Shown: positions 23,430 through 35,520, counted from the stretch's first letter. The stretch: DNA of 64,000 bases from Copromyces sp. CBS 386.78 (GCA_030685235.1 MU839080.1:310001-374000); one strand, 5' to 3'. Notes: generated from the sequence alone by a model not told the origin. Program-made: numbers and translations.

Positions 23430-23872
23430 GTTGATATTGTTTTCCACCGTGGGCGACGGTCGATGTTTCCTTTAGACTTCAAGAGTCGATGATGAAGATT
23501 CAACCGTCTGTGAAATACTGATGATCGCGCGATAGAAGTTTGAAACGTGATCGAGAAGTCGCGCAACAACGACCCCTGGCGCAGCCAAGGTGGCACAGCC
23601 ACGGCGTCCAAGCATGGAGCAGTAAGCGCAACTATACCTACTTGAGGATAGCCATGAGGACAGCCATGAGGACGAGTCGTCCCTCTTGTTCACGCTTTCT
23701 CGTAATTGATAATATCTAATACTACTGTACATCAACCAACACCAGGGCGGACCCAATTACAATATCGATACTCGTCTCGTCGTCAGCCCATACCCAAAAT
23801 CTTGGGGTGGGAGTTTGAATGGGGACCCTCATCATCTTCTTGTCGAGAAAGAGGATTTTATTGCCTTTATCC

Positions 23873-23910
<38 letters not shown>

Positions 23911-24059
23911 TTGTCGTTTCCCATATTGTCTTGCCCATCCATCTAAACCATCCCACCCGTTTGTTTACCCTAGGTATCCCATCTATTATATATATCATTC
24001 AGATCTCATCATCAACATCTTTTCATCTTCATCTTTCATCACATTACCGCAATCCGCAC
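23430..24059. other. Intergenic region with (CT)n microsatellite
   Basis: It contains the upstream region of the HET gene. A CT repeat lies at about 23878-23907. No gene seen. Confidence 0.5.
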
Positions 24060-27000
24060 TCAATGCGTAACCGTCCTCACGGCCTGCAACAAAACCCCAA
24101 ACATCAGACCCCTTGCTACCTCCTCAATCTGCAAACAATCAAACAACCGTCCCAACGCCTCCCCAGTAGCCGACTGTCCCATGACTCCCGACAAAGCAGC
24201 AGGGACTCCACTCTCAATTAACAGTTTCCTCGCCTTGACTCTTAGCTTCTCCTTCTCCTCGTCGCTCATCTCCGCGGGCCAGTTCGCCCGCTCCTCTTCA
24301 GTGGGAAGCGCGTTCTCCCTCAGCTTGCGCAGGTGTGCGGCAAGACCGTCGTCCGAGGTGTTCGCGTCCAAGACGGATGACTGAATAAGTGACTGGATGG
24401 AGGATAGTGATGGGTTACCCGGCCGGAGGAGGAATGACTTGGCAGCTGCGAGAAGCGTGCGGCGGAAGTTCCGGGCTGAGGAGAGGGTGTAGAGCTCGTT
24501 GATAACGGCGAAGAGGAGTTCCACTGCCACCCGGGTTTCTTCCTCGGAGAGTTTGGGATAGGATTTGAAGCCCTGGAGAGGGGCAGCGCCGGGTCCGGGA
24601 CTACGGCTTTGGCTTCTCGAGTGGGAGCCATGGAGGATAGGCATGGTTAAAGAGCGGGCGTGGTGAGGTGGGTAGTCGTGGATACGGGAGCTGGGTGCGG
24701 GACTGACGGGAGAATTTTGGTAGGTGTCTGGCATCATGTCGGGCGGAGGGGGGAGTCTGAGAGATTCAAGTGTGAGACTGAGTGATGAAGGAGAACGGAG
24801 GGAGGGCGGCGCTCGGCTAGAGGCACGGCTTTGTTCGCGGCTGTCGCGCGCAGACGTCCTTCCGTAGCGTGCTGACTCTACCTCGGTGCGGTAGTCAGTG
24901 CTAGTCTGACGATCCATAGGGTCTACCTTGCTGGGTTGCGTAGAGATGATGGACGACCGTTGGCTGTCGATGCTTTCACGAATCCGATTCAGCGAAGCAC
25001 TGCTATCTGGTCTAGGGATTGTTGACATGGAGAGACGACTAGCCGCTGTCACGTCGGTAAGAGCAGACTGCGGTGCGCTAAACGTGGTATTTCCACTTGC
25101 AGATGAGGCCGCGTTCTTCTTGTGTCCGAGACCGATAGTCCCTAGAACACCGGTAAAACCGTCCACCAGGGCCTTAGAACCTTCGAGGGGAGCACTGGTC
25201 ATGACGTCAAAGACGCCCTTTCCAATCTTCTCAAAGGCCTCGAATCCGGACTTTGGCCGGACGGGCATGTTGGCTGTATCCCTCTCCAGGAACTTCTTCA
25301 TGCCCTCGCTCTCCGCCAGTGGCTTATAAGCACAGGCGTCTTTCACATAGCGTTCCAGCCCATCCCGAAGAGAGGTTCTGGTAGCGCCCTTCCACTGTGG
25401 TAGTGTCTTGTGCTTGGTGTTAAACTCCGTGGCTCCAGAGATAGCAGCAATGCGGCGCAGAACCTCGTGAAGACGCTCAAAGTCGGGATATTTCCGCACG
25501 ATCATCCAACCTGGATAGATCGAGGTGGCGGGTTCAATCTGTACGAGATAGTCCCATCCAGGCTTTGAGCCAAGATTTCGGTCACCGGGCTCGTCCAGGA
25601 TAGTGATATTAGCGTTGTGCAATGTCAAAGGCGGTGGCTTAGGCCGTTCATCTTCGACCGGGGTTTCTGCACGCGCAGGAGGGACCATTTGGTCAAAACT
25701 GGTAAATCGAGAGGGCGCCTCAGGCCGAGATGGTGCCTGCTCAGGCGTAGGCGATCTCTTCCCAGAAAGAGGCGTTGAAGGTGTTTTGATAGTGTTGGAA
25801 GTGCCACTAGAGACATTGCTTGATGTTAAACCCTTTGACTCAGGCTCGGTACGGGCCGCGAAGGGTTGCACAGCTAGCTGGTGCTCCTCGGAACTGCCCT
25901 TGAATGCATCGGCAAACTGATCCGGCTCTTCTGCTACAACTGTTCGCTGTAAAGGCACCGACCCTGACTTGGCCATAATATCTTTGGCCTCCTTGTCGCG
26001 TTTTGACTCTTGTTCGGCAATCATTTGGTTGAGCTTCTTCATTTCCTCCATGAATTCCACCTCTTCATCAGCTTTGCTGAGTTTCTTCTTGTGGGACATG
26101 GCGATGGACTCCTTCCGGCGCACTTTCTCGGTCTCGAATGAGTTCTTGTTTCCTCTGGTGAGACCAATGTTGCCCATGTTTCCATCGAAATCGGCAAAGG
26201 TAGCATCAGCCGCAGCAGGGCCAGTCTGCATGCCCTCGTCGATAGCTTGGCTGAAGTCCGGTTCACCCTCCTCTAGGAAATAGACAATCCACGAGTTGAT
26301 CCATTCAGGCTTGCAGCAGTTCTGAAGGGTCATTTCTAGGACGACTCCAGCCAGGATTTCCCTCAGGAACACTCTGGCAGGGTCACATTCATAGGTAGGC
26401 TTATCCAAGAAGGCCAGCAGGTCCTCAGCAACCATTCTAAACTTGCCGGCCTGATGTCTCTTGTTGAGGAGTTGCGCAAGGTTCGAGTCGGGGTTGGACG
26501 CAAGATAAGTGTACAAGGCATCGGGGGCCGAGACCTTGACGTCCGCGGGAAACTCGGCAAATGCATTGGTGAGCTCAGAGAGGAAGACAATGACGATGGA
26601 AGAGGAGTTTGTCAAGAAATCCAGAAAGGCGTCCGCTGGCCGTTTCCTCTTGAGGTGGTTGGAAATGGCGAGGATAAAGGAAGTCAAAGTCCTCTTGCAG
26701 GCCAGGGGGAAGAACTTGTCCGAGGGCACAAGTGGGGAGTACCACCACTTAACATATCCGCTGATGACGGCGTCGATTATCTCATTGATGGCTTCGCGCG
26801 TCTCGGGCTGGAAGTCTTCAAGGCGGAGAGCTAATGCGGCTTCTTCCTTGTCAGCGGCTCGTTCACTCTGTGTAATCTCGGCCTTTGTCTTGGTCTCCAA
26901 CAACCTCGCGATAAGGTCCACGCCCTTTTCTCCCCTCAGGGCCCGAGCTACTTCGGCGTTGCGCTGCTCCCATTGTATGTAACCGACAACGCCACCGAAT

Positions 27001-27323
27001 GCTCCTATTAAGACAAGCCCAAGAGGACCTAGTACGAAGTATGTGACTGCGCCGAGGCCGACAGCAACTCCGCCGAGTGTCCCGGGGGTTGCGGTGGCCA
27101 GAAAGCGGAACGCTTGTGTTGCTAGGTCCTCCTCCTTGTTGGTATTTGTCGATGTTTCCGAGGCGGCCGAAGAGAATCCCCCACCGCCTTTCGTCTCGTC
27201 TTGGAAGTAGTCGTGGTCTGCTTTCGCTTGCGGAACGGGATCGGCGGTAACCGGGTTTTTAGTCGTGGGGGAGCTCATAGCATCGGGTATGGCGCCCGCA
27301 GTGGGCGCATCTTTGTCGGTCAT
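24060..27323 (-). CDS. PXA-PX-nexin_C membrane protein (Mdm1/SNX13-19-like)
   Basis: A single exon of 1087 residues. In order: an acidic low-complexity N-terminus; two hydrophobic segments (about residues 78-115, GGVAVGLGAVTYFVLGPLG and LVLIGAFGGVVGYI); a PXA domain (about 175-370, with REAINEIIDAVISGYVKWWY and VFLREILAGVVLEM); a coiled, Ser/Pro-rich linker; a PX phosphoinositide-binding domain (about 566-690, with DYLVQIEP, WMIVRKYPDFERLHEVLRR, LRDGLERYVKDAC); a long Ser-rich disordered region; and a sorting-nexin C-terminal domain (about 930-1080). This order matches the Mdm1/Snx13/14/19/25 family, ER-anchored proteins at membrane contact sites, but I see no RGS domain. Contact-site function is inferred from the family. 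It is divergent from sub1. Confidence 0.85.
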   Translation of the reverse strand: MTDKDAPTAGAIPDAMSSPTTKNPVTADPVPQAKADHDYFQDETKGGGGFSSAASETSTNTNKEEDLATQAFRFLATATPGTLGGVAVGLGAVTYFVLGPLGLVLIGAFGGVVGYIQWEQRNAEVARALRGEKGVDLIARLLETKTKAEITQSERAADKEEAALALRLEDFQPETREAINEIIDAVISGYVKWWYSPLVPSDKFFPLACKRTLTSFILAISNHLKRKRPADAFLDFLTNSSSIVIVFLSELTNAFAEFPADVKVSAPDALYTYLASNPDSNLAQLLNKRHQAGKFRMVAEDLLAFLDKPTYECDPARVFLREILAGVVLEMTLQNCCKPEWINSWIVYFLEEGEPDFSQAIDEGMQTGPAAADATFADFDGNMGNIGLTRGNKNSFETEKVRRKESIAMSHKKKLSKADEEVEFMEEMKKLNQMIAEQESKRDKEAKDIMAKSGSVPLQRTVVAEEPDQFADAFKGSSEEHQLAVQPFAARTEPESKGLTSSNVSSGTSNTIKTPSTPLSGKRSPTPEQAPSRPEAPSRFTSFDQMVPPARAETPVEDERPKPPPLTLHNANITILDEPGDRNLGSKPGWDYLVQIEPATSIYPGWMIVRKYPDFERLHEVLRRIAAISGATEFNTKHKTLPQWKGATRTSLRDGLERYVKDACAYKPLAESEGMKKFLERDTANMPVRPKSGFEAFEKIGKGVFDVMTSAPLEGSKALVDGFTGVLGTIGLGHKKNAASSASGNTTFSAPQSALTDVTAASRLSMSTIPRPDSSASLNRIRESIDSQRSSIISTQPSKVDPMDRQTSTDYRTEVESARYGRTSARDSREQSRASSRAPPSLRSPSSLSLTLESLRLPPPPDMMPDTYQNSPVSPAPSSRIHDYPPHHARSLTMPILHGSHSRSQSRSPGPGAAPLQGFKSYPKLSEEETRVAVELLFAVINELYTLSSARNFRRTLLAAAKSFLLRPGNPSLSSIQSLIQSSVLDANTSDDGLAAHLRKLRENALPTEEERANWPAEMSDEEKEKLRVKARKLLIESGVPAALSGVMGQSATGEALGRLFDCLQIEEVARGLMFGVLLQAVRTVTH

Positions 27324-28217
27324 TAATATCGGTTGTTGTAGTACGCTAGGATGGGTGCGGTAGGGCAGAAGAAGTCTGGGTAATAATCATGGAGTAGTCG
27401 TTGTCGTCAGTCGTTTCATGGGCACACTCGCAAAGGCGGGGAAGACGACGGGAACAATGAATGGATGAAAGTCGTGGAGCTATGTAGTGCGCAGAGTCGT
27501 TCGTTCGTCTTGAGATATGTCTGAAAGAGATGAAAAAAAGGAGAGGTCGCGCGGGAGCAGAGCGTGGTCAAAAGGTCGGTTGTGGGACAAAGAATCAGAA
27601 ATAGGAACTGGGAAATGAGACGTCAATCATGTTATGTTTCGAGAAGTGTCGTGCGAGCAAAGTCCCTGTTCTGCTCTCGCGGCCATTCGATTCCTCAACA
27701 ATCGGTGGTTCCAGGCACCGCAGTGGTAACATTTTCAGGGGGATCTGCCCCAGGTTCGGTTCAACGGGCTCCTTCCACCCCGGGCCCCGTACGCGGACCA
27801 TTCTAGCGCCCGGGGTTTGGAGCTTCCAGGTTGTGTCCTTGACAGCTGCCACAGACCCCCTGCCCGCCCAGATTCTGCACAGTGCACGGTTACAGCGGAG
27901 CCGGAGGCTGGCTGCCAAGACTGTTGACATCCCATTTACAGCAAATGCACTAACAATTACACCAGCGGCCCCTCCACGAAGCTTCAGTTCACGTGTGGTC
28001 GCGTCGATGTTCAAGGGAGGCACCACCGACGTCACTGCCCTCTGCGTTTACTGTCGCGTTGATTTTTCTTCTCGCACCTTCCCAAGTTGCCGGCCGCTCG
28101 TTTCATTCTCACAAGGAAATCTCTCATCTCCCTGATACAGTGCCTCGCCCTTTCTCTCATTCCCACCAGTCACTCCGACAACTCATCTACAAGATCCCAC
28201 CTTCTCAAACCGCCAAC
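27324..28217. promoter_or_regulatory. Divergent intergenic region, PX protein and sub1
   Basis: About 0.9 kb between divergent starts. A 146-codon minus-strand open frame inside (27595-28035) has no recognisable domain and is not called. It presumably holds both promoters and leaders. Confidence 0.4.
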
Positions 28218-28860
28218 ATGCCTCCCAAGAAAAGACAGGTCGAGGACACCAGCGATGCTGAGCCTCAGTACACCAAAAAGTCCAAGGGCAGCAGCGGAAA
28301 GGCCCAGCCCCAGGAGCTTACCAAGGGATCCGACCAAGATGGCAACACCTTCTGGGAGGTTCGTCAACCAATTAACAAACCTTGATGATGAAGATGAGCT
28401 CAAGCTGACAGACATCCTCAACAGCTTGGAAACAACCGCCGAATTAGTTCTTCCATGTTCAAAAATACCACCTTGGTGAATATTAGGGAGTACTACGATG
28501 CTAACGGCAAGCTGATGCCAGGCAAGAAGGTGAGCTTTCTCATCACTCACTCATCTCCCACCCTCGCCAGTCGACTAACACAAACACCAGGGCATCTCCC
28601 TCTCACTCGCTCAATACCAGGCCCTCCTCAAGGTTATCCCGCAACTGAACGCTGACCTTCGCAAGCAAGGCCACGCCATTGAGGACCCAGAGTTTGCCGA
28701 GGTGGCCGAGCCGACCGACGCCCCCGTCGAGTCTCCCAAGGTCAAGGCGCTGGAGTCCAAAAAGGAGAACAAGAAGAAGGAGAAGAAACCGCGCAAGTCC
28801 AACATTGACGTTACCAGCGACGAAGAAGAAGCTGCCGAGGATGAGGATGACGACGAGTAG
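28218..28860 (+). CDS. sub1: PC4/Sub1 transcriptional coactivator
   Basis: Three exons (28218..28358, 28425..28529, 28591..28860), 171 residues. The order is a basic, Ser-rich N-terminus (MPPKKRQVEDTSD), the PC4 ssDNA-binding domain (about residues 44-110: FWELGNNRRISSSMFKN, VNIREYYDANGKLMPGKKGI, SLSLAQYQALLKVIPQLN), and a Lys/Glu-rich acidic tail ending EDEDDDE. Both introns fall inside the PC4 domain and splice in frame (phase 0). PC4/Sub1 binds single-stranded DNA and stimulates Pol II pre-initiation complex assembly and Pol III transcription in yeast. The tail is longer than in human PC4, as in other filamentous fungi. Confidence 0.93.
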
Positions 28861-29452
28861 AGCAGATCGGTCCGCCAAGCAAAACATCTTTGGGCGTCGC
28901 AGAAATGGTAATATCCGGGCGACACAGGCAAATTTTCTGATCGATCGTCTTGCTTTGCTAGCGAGTTGCAGATATCCCCTTCTCTGCATTTTGCTGTGTG
29001 CCATTTGGGCTCATCCATGGTGTATGATCTTTTGCCTGTTTTTTGAACATGGGGTTTACTGGCATTTTAGCTTGTTGGTGAAATTTCGAGGCGTTGGGTC
29101 TGGATTTTTTGCGGATACGGATGAGCCATGGGCACGATGCCATATCGTTCAATGTCGATATGACTTCTACGACTTTATTGGGCTTATAAGAGAATAGGGA
29201 AATGGCGTTGTCGGCTTACATCAGAGGTTTAATCAGTCTATGAGCATGTCTCACGACATCCATAAGGCACATCTTGCCAAGGGGGCTTTTGTCAGGTCAC
29301 AAAGGTCAAATTTTAAGAAAGATTTTTTTTTTTAAAAAAAAGCATGGAAACCAACTAACGCACTCATTATATCCATCATCGTGTCCCGTTTATCCCATTA
29401 CATGTACCGTGTGCCCTTCTCGCCATTCTCAACTTTCTCCTCTGTTACCCCA
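28861..29452. other. Convergent intergenic region, sub1 and GNAT gene
   Basis: 3' flanks only, with a poly-T/poly-A junction near 29323-29341. No gene seen. Confidence 0.5.
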
Positions 29453-30199
29453 TCACTCCTCCTTCTTCTTCTCCCCTTCAGCTTCATTTTCCTCGGCCTG
29501 CTTCTTCCTCAAAGCCTCCCACTCTCCCTCCAACATCCCCAACCTAACAATATCCCACCACTGCCTCTCATACAGCACCGCCTCCCTCTCCCTCCCCTCC
29601 TCCACGAACCCCAGCTTCTTGTACAACTTCACAGCCCGCTCATTATACCCAAAAGCCGCCAACCAAATCCTATGCAGTCCCAGCCTCATAAACCCCCAAT
29701 CCAAAACCCAATTCGTCGCCTCCCCTCCGTACCCTTGCCCCCTATACCCCGTCGTAAGCCCAATACCAATCATGGCATTCCGATGATGCAGTCCCTCCTC
29801 GCTCGGCGCCAACAACGTCAACACCCCGATGGGCTTCGCTTCCGGGCGGGGGAACTCGCCCTTCAGCTTCTCCACATCCAACGTAGCCGTCAACCCACTC
29901 TTCTCTGCCTTCTCAGCAATCAATCCCTCCCACTGAGCGATCTCCTCCTCGGTGGGGGGCAAGCAGATGAAAACACGGATATAAAGCAGATGCAAACGCT
30001 CGTAGAAACGCTGGACGGCGGCGCTGGGCTGGGGGGATAGAGGACGCATCGACACCATGGCGATGGAGACGGGGTCGTTGTCGGCGAAGGCCCAGAGGGT
30101 TTGGCGGTCGACGGGGTTGTCTTCGATGGCGCGGTAGATGAGGCGGGGGGAACGCCAGGCGTTGAGGAGGGTGGGGGCGTAGGGCTCTGGGGCAGACAT
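29453..30199 (-). CDS. GNAT-family N-acetyltransferase (RimJ/RimL type)
   Basis: A single exon of 248 residues. The acetyl-CoA binding motif A is visible as IGLTTGYRGQGYGGEATNW (about residues 145-163; R/Q-x-x-G-x-G), followed by the motif-B region RLGLHRIWLAAFGYNERAVKLYKKLGF that typifies RimJ/RimL-like acetyltransferases. The N-terminal RSPRLIYRAIED start resembles fungal GNATs of unknown substrate. The C-terminus is a charged Glu/Lys tail. The ATG at 30199 is the first in frame. Substrate (protein N-terminus or small molecule) is unknown. Confidence 0.88.
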   Translation of the reverse strand: MSAPEPYAPTLLNAWRSPRLIYRAIEDNPVDRQTLWAFADNDPVSIAMVSMRPLSPQPSAAVQRFYERLHLLYIRVFICLPPTEEEIAQWEGLIAEKAEKSGLTATLDVEKLKGEFPRPEAKPIGVLTLLAPSEEGLHHRNAMIGIGLTTGYRGQGYGGEATNWVLDWGFMRLGLHRIWLAAFGYNERAVKLYKKLGFVEEGREREAVLYERQWWDIVRLGMLEGEWEALRKKQAEENEAEGEKKKEE

Positions 30200-32296
30200 G
30201 GTTTTGGTGGCAAGGAGGTTTTGGGGTGGTTTGGTTTGGTTCGGTTTTGGTTGTCGGGGGTTTATTGGGGGTGGTGAAGTTGAGGTTGAGGTTGAGGTTG
30301 AGGTTCAACTTCAAGTTTGAGTTGGGTCAACGTCAAGATGTTGATAATATGTAAATGGTCCAGAGGAAAAGTGACAAAAGAAGTGTTTATATGTTGGGTA
30401 TTGAAACGAGGTAGTACGACTATAATAAAGTACGTACAATAGTCGTGTAGTGTGGTATCCAGTCTTACATCAACTTGTGAGCGTTGCTCAACTAGGAAGG
30501 TGAACAAGGTCAGACTCGTAAGTGATGACTGGGGCTCTGGCGAAGCTTGACGAATCTTGGTGGTGGAGAACAAACAAGAAGCTCTTTGAACATGATCTTC
30601 AGAGATTCTCCCTTTTATATCTGGGGATTTGAAGAGTCAAACCTCGTTTATTCAAGTGAGTCAGCAACGCCATGTTCACCCATCTCTCTCTCCTCTCTCT
30701 CCTTGTCCTCTTCCATCTCCGATGCAAACCTCCCGCTTCGTAGCCAGCTATCCCGCCGTTTTCCACCCCCTTCATCTCCAAGAATCCAGTAAGAGTCACA
30801 ATCCTGTCAGAAACTAGGGTACTGATCCCTGACGCATTTCTCTGTAGCCTCGTGAAATTGTACGGAAAATGCACCAAAACCCGAGAAAGGTGGGTCGGGT
30901 CGGCGACGTTACCCCGGTGCGGTACGACTATAGTGGGCTGTGTGAAGTTTAGTATTGTGTGTTTGGTCGAGGTGACGAAGAACAATGCTACACCATACCC
31001 GGGGCTAGGCTATCGTGGATCCTTTAAACGCTGGTTTTATAGCTGCCGTAAGCTTTGTGTGGGTGGTGGTGGTTTCAGCCATCCTTGCCCGATTCAAACT
31101 TGAAAAATGCCCATCCCATCCCTTGAAGAGACATACCATATGTAAATCGCCAATGCAAGCCAACACAAGCTTAAGCCAGCCACTTGCACACCGTAATTGT
31201 GAAAGTTCCAGGTTGGACCTAAACCGAGGATCTGGTTGAAGCTTCCCTTTGTTTCCCGTGGCTGGAGCTTGTGGTGATTTTGAGATAGCTGAACATGCTA
31301 CGACATTTTGTTTGCAGCATGTGATAGTGACGGGAGAACAATGTGTGTCTGTTTAGCGAAGATAGGTATTGTTTCTGTCACCACAACCATGCAGCCTTGA
31401 TGAAGATGATCTAGGATTCAGAACTGAAGAGTCATCACCTGGAAAACCATGGGTCCCTCGCTGGAAGTGGAAACGCGTGTTGATGATGACTATTACAGAA
31501 TCCCATCATTCCATTTCAGGCAGGTGGTACTGCATCTCACCCTACTGAATCCTATTGAACTCAAAGTGCTGACGCTGTAATTGACCACTACCAACGATAA
31601 CTTCGGCGAGTACCGTTCGGTACGGGCGATGATAGCTTGTCGTTAGGTACGCCGGCGGCGAGCCGCTTCCAGACTGGCCAATGCCGTCACACTCACCATT
31701 CGGCGTCCGCCGTCCGGAGTCTAGCCCCTTGATGGAACGCCGGGTCCGGCGCCATCGATCGGGCTTCCGTTTACGAGCCGTGTCAGTTATTGTTGTTCAA
31801 TCAGCCCGGTATGTAATTACTGGCGAAAAACTGAAAGCTCAGCTTGACTCTCGGCTGGAGCTCCGAAGGCCTGCAGCTCAATGGCAAGAACCTCAAGCTA
31901 TCGGTTGCGGTAGGTAATGAGCTCTTGGTTGCAATCATGGGGATTGAGTCACCTAGGCACAAGTGCCATTGCTATTGTGCTTTCTACCGGAGGGAGCTCC
32001 GACGGGCGCCTCTTGAAGCCGCCACCACCACCACCAGGAGGTTAGCATTGTGAGTACATCTAGGGTGCAACAAACGATTCATTGGTATCATATAGTAAGA
32101 ACAGTCCCGGCCGTCCATCCACCCATAAGTCACTCCATCCGTTCTCCCAGCCGAGGCAAGCGTTGACAGCAGGCCCGGAAAAATGACCAACCCAAAAGAT
32201 ACACATGTAGAGAGACCAATGTTCTCTGAAGGAAAAAAATGTACAGATATCTGAAGAAAAGTTACAGTCGCTAAAGACAAGGCCAGGATCATCGGC
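30200..32296. other. Intergenic region
   Basis: About 2.1 kb without a recognisable gene. A GGTTGA hexamer is repeated four to five times at about 30279-30305. Short open frames on both strands lack motifs. Confidence 0.4.
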
Positions 32297-35200
32297 TCAA
32301 GCCTCGCTCGAACGATCCGATCGATCCTTGATAGTCTTTTTCGTAGACTTTGCCGTTCCGATATGGGTATTATGTACCTGCAGTATCACCACGTTAGCAT
32401 CCTCTGTGTTGCACAAGTCCCCAGGAGCCAATGACTCACCTTAGTAGCAAACCTCAAGCTGGTAATCGTCTCCTTCAAATGAGCCTCCAACGGGCTCACC
32501 ATCACGAACATCAACGTCTTCGAGTTACCTCCCAGCGAATACTGCAGCAGATGCGTCAACTTGGAGTTCCTGTACGGCACGTGTGACGACCCTCTGCCCA
32601 GAGCCTCGATAACATCCCCCAAGCACGCCAAACTCTTGTTGATGTTCTGCGTCTCCTTCATTCTCTCCCCTTCGGCCTGCGAGTGCTTCAGCCGCTCGGA
32701 ACCAGCTAGATCGACCAGGTTCAGGGTACCCTCGCACCGCTCATTTGTGACCGAGTTCTCGCCCACAAGCTTGAGGATGAAGACAGAGTGGGAGCGCGAA
32801 GACCGTTCGTTGGCCTTGGTGGCGGCCACGCTGCGGTTATTTTGCGCCTGCTTGAGCATCATCTCCACCTTGTCGGCCGAGTCCAGGGCGACGGTCTTGC
32901 AGTTGAGTACCGTTGTCTGCTTGCGGACGTCGTCGTGGCGGATTTCGAGTTTCTTCTTGCTGTTATTGTTGCCGTCGAGCAGGTCGTGCAGCTCTTCATT
33001 GTATACCTCGACGAAACTGCCCTCCATGGTATACGTCCACGATTTCTCCCTAAGTTTCGTGATGGTATCGTATATCATGTGTGTGGCTCGCGGGATCATG
33101 CCATCTGGAGACGACATGGTGTACGTCTTTCCGGAACCGGTTTGGCCGTAGCAGAAGATGCACACATTATAACCGTCTAATGCACTCTGCACCAGCTGGG
33201 AGATCTCGTCGAAGATTTCCTCGTTGTGTACTGACGGGGCAAAGACACGGTCAAATTCGAAGGGTAGCACCTTGCGGTTGATATTGCCAAAACTGCTCTT
33301 TTCCTCGAGCCCGGTCACTTCGATTTGTGCGGAAGACGTTTTGGCGTCGGGAAACATAATCTTGGCCTCGTTGCCTTCGGTTTTGGTGAGTGCGGGACGG
33401 ACTCTGCACATGACCCGAATGTTGCCTTTCAGCTCCTGGTACTTGTTGAACAATATCCGCCTCTCCGTCTCCTCCTTCATGAGCTTTTGCTTGGCGTTCT
33501 CCGCGATTTCCAGAGCCTCTCGGAGCCGTGCCTCCATCTGCGCAAACGAATCCGATTGTTGCTTGCTATCGGATTCAAGGAAATCAATCTGCGCCCTGAG
33601 TCCTTGGTTCCGAGCTTCCAGTTTCCCATTGGTTGTCGCCATTTCGCTGATCTGTTCCTGCAGCGCCCTTTTGCTCCTCTGCTCCTGGCTGAGCTCTGAC
33701 CGCAGATCGTCCAATTGAGACTGTAGTTGCCGTAGTTCTCGTTCTCTCTCCAGGAGAGTTTTGTTGATGTCTTGCTGTTCCGCCCCAAGCTTCAGTCGCA
33801 GTTCTTGGACCTCCTTTGCCGCCTTTGCCTTTTCGCCCTCCAGATCTGCCCGGCATTGTCGCTCGAAAGCGTCCTTTTCCTCACGGTTGATTCGTTGCAG
33901 TCGGTCGCTTTCGTCTCTCAACCTTCTTTGTAGTTCTTGGACTTCATGTTCGTGCTCTCTTAATTTGTTTTGAAGTTGATATTCGTGGTCCATCTTCTGT
34001 CTTTCGAGTGTGAGGGTCAGTTGTTGGAATTGTTGTCGCAAGGCATCCATCTCCTTTTGTAGCAGTTCGTTTCTCTCGTTCAGTTTTTGTCGCTCCGCCT
34101 CAAGCGTGTCCACTAGTAGGTGTTAGTTCAGTCCTATCATGTTAGTATACTCGCTGCCACGTACCTTGACTCTTTGCCATCTGAACGGCCGTTTCCATGG
34201 CCTTCTTGTCTTGCAAAGAGATATTGAAAGCCTCCTTCATCACCTTCCACTCAGCATCAACCTCGTTGAGGCGCTCGTCGACGTCTATGCCTGTGAATGC
34301 GGTGTTATTAGAGTCCTTGGTGAGAAAAGAAAGCTTAACAGGTGAGACGGATTTTCGGGTCGAGGCTTCTTTCTGAACGGAGACGACGGCAGAGTTGAGA
34401 ATGGCGTCGAACCGCTCCATAGCCACACGGGGGTCTTCCAGTCTTGACTTCGCTTTGGGGGTCTCCGGGTACGCTGCTGTCGACTGTCGGAGAGAGGACT
34501 TGCGTCGTGCAGTTTCGGCTCCTTCGGTCTTTCGTCTGGGCCTAGCAGGCTCCGCCTTGGCATCCGACTAAGACGCCTTGGAGGCGGGCTGCGAAGTCTT
34601 TCGAGGCGTCACTTGACTCCCGCTGGGGATGTTTTCCTTCTCATCATCACAGATCGACAAGTCCTGCATGCGTCTGCTCAGGCCCGAAACAGTCCTTCCC
34701 TTCTCTTGTCCTTTACCCGACGGTGAAGATCGAGACGAGGGAGACGTTCTTGTCTGCTTGGGCTTCATTTTGGTTCCGGGGATGGGTATAGAAGATGGAA
34801 AATCCGTACCATTGGGCGGCTGGGTAGGCGCGGGCTGGGTAGGCGCCACGCTAACGTCTCTCGAAGGTTCACGGCTGCTCATCGATGTCGCTGGTCGCGG
34901 TTTGGAAATGGATCGCGATCGATTTGTGGATTGGGTGAAGCTGGGTTGTCGCAATCCTGTCACAGGTGGTCGGCTTGAAGGACCTAAGCTCTTTGCAAAG
35001 TTGGACGGGTTTGTCGAGGAGTAGGTTGGCCGATGACCGGTCGCCGAGTTTGCGCGCGGGAGCGCTGTTGTCGTCGTCTTGTTCGCATTTCGGGCCTAAC
35101 GAAACATTGAGTCAGAATCGGCCTGAGCCATATCAATGCGCTTGACTGATCACATAGTGCCTAGTGTATATCTCCAAAAGCACAGGCAACGGTATGTCAC

Positions 35201-35520
35201 GCGGCAGTATCGGATTCGTTTTATGGTAGGTAACTGGGTATATCGCGATGGTTCGATTCCATGATAGCAAATATAATCCGGGGTATATCGTGCGGATGGA
35301 CGGATTTTAAACGTACATTAGCCAACTGGACGATTGATGAGCCGGATATGGTGCCCGTGAGAAAGGCGCTGGTGGGCGTCGGCGCCGGTAGTTGTGACTT
35401 TGGCTGGATCGGCTCGCCTGCCCTCTCGGCGAGGGTTTTTCGTTTGGCATCAGGCGGCGCGACTGAAGAACATTGCTGGTCAGCTATCGAGAGCTTCGAC
35501 AATGGCATGGACAAAGCCAT
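32297..35520 (-). CDS. kar3: Kinesin-14 (KAR3 type) with in-frame TAG in the tail
   Basis: Four exons: complement(32297..32377, 32440..34112, 34165..35095, 35317..35520), 963 codons with frame kept across all three introns. Order: a basic, Ser/Pro-rich tail (start MALSMPLSKL, LAERAGEP, residues 1 to about 310), a coiled coil (about 320-600, starting DTLEAERQKLNERNELLQ), and a C-terminal motor from GNIRVMCRVRP (about 604) with P-loop GQTGSGKT (about 699), NERSSRSHSVF, LNLVDLAGSER and the terminal FATKVHNTHIGTAK. The neck-before-motor layout marks a minus-end-directed kinesin-14, used in spindle function and karyogamy. Anomaly: codon 244 is TAG (34568-34570) in otherwise open tail sequence. It may be a true nonsense change (CAG to TAG is a simple explanation), a sequence error, or removed by a 45-nt intron (GTGACG...CTTAG) that lacks a branch site. 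Confidence 0.88.
34568..34570 (-). other. In-frame TAG codon in kar3
   Basis: The reading frame on both sides (PASKAS before, SDAKAEPARPRRK after) looks like the same Lys/Pro/Ser-rich tail. The next upstream and downstream exons are in phase with it, so this is a point change rather than a frameshift. Confidence 0.75.

Noticed and set aside
27595..28035. 146-codon minus-strand frame between the PX gene and sub1
   Set aside because: It sits in a divergent promoter region and shows no domain.
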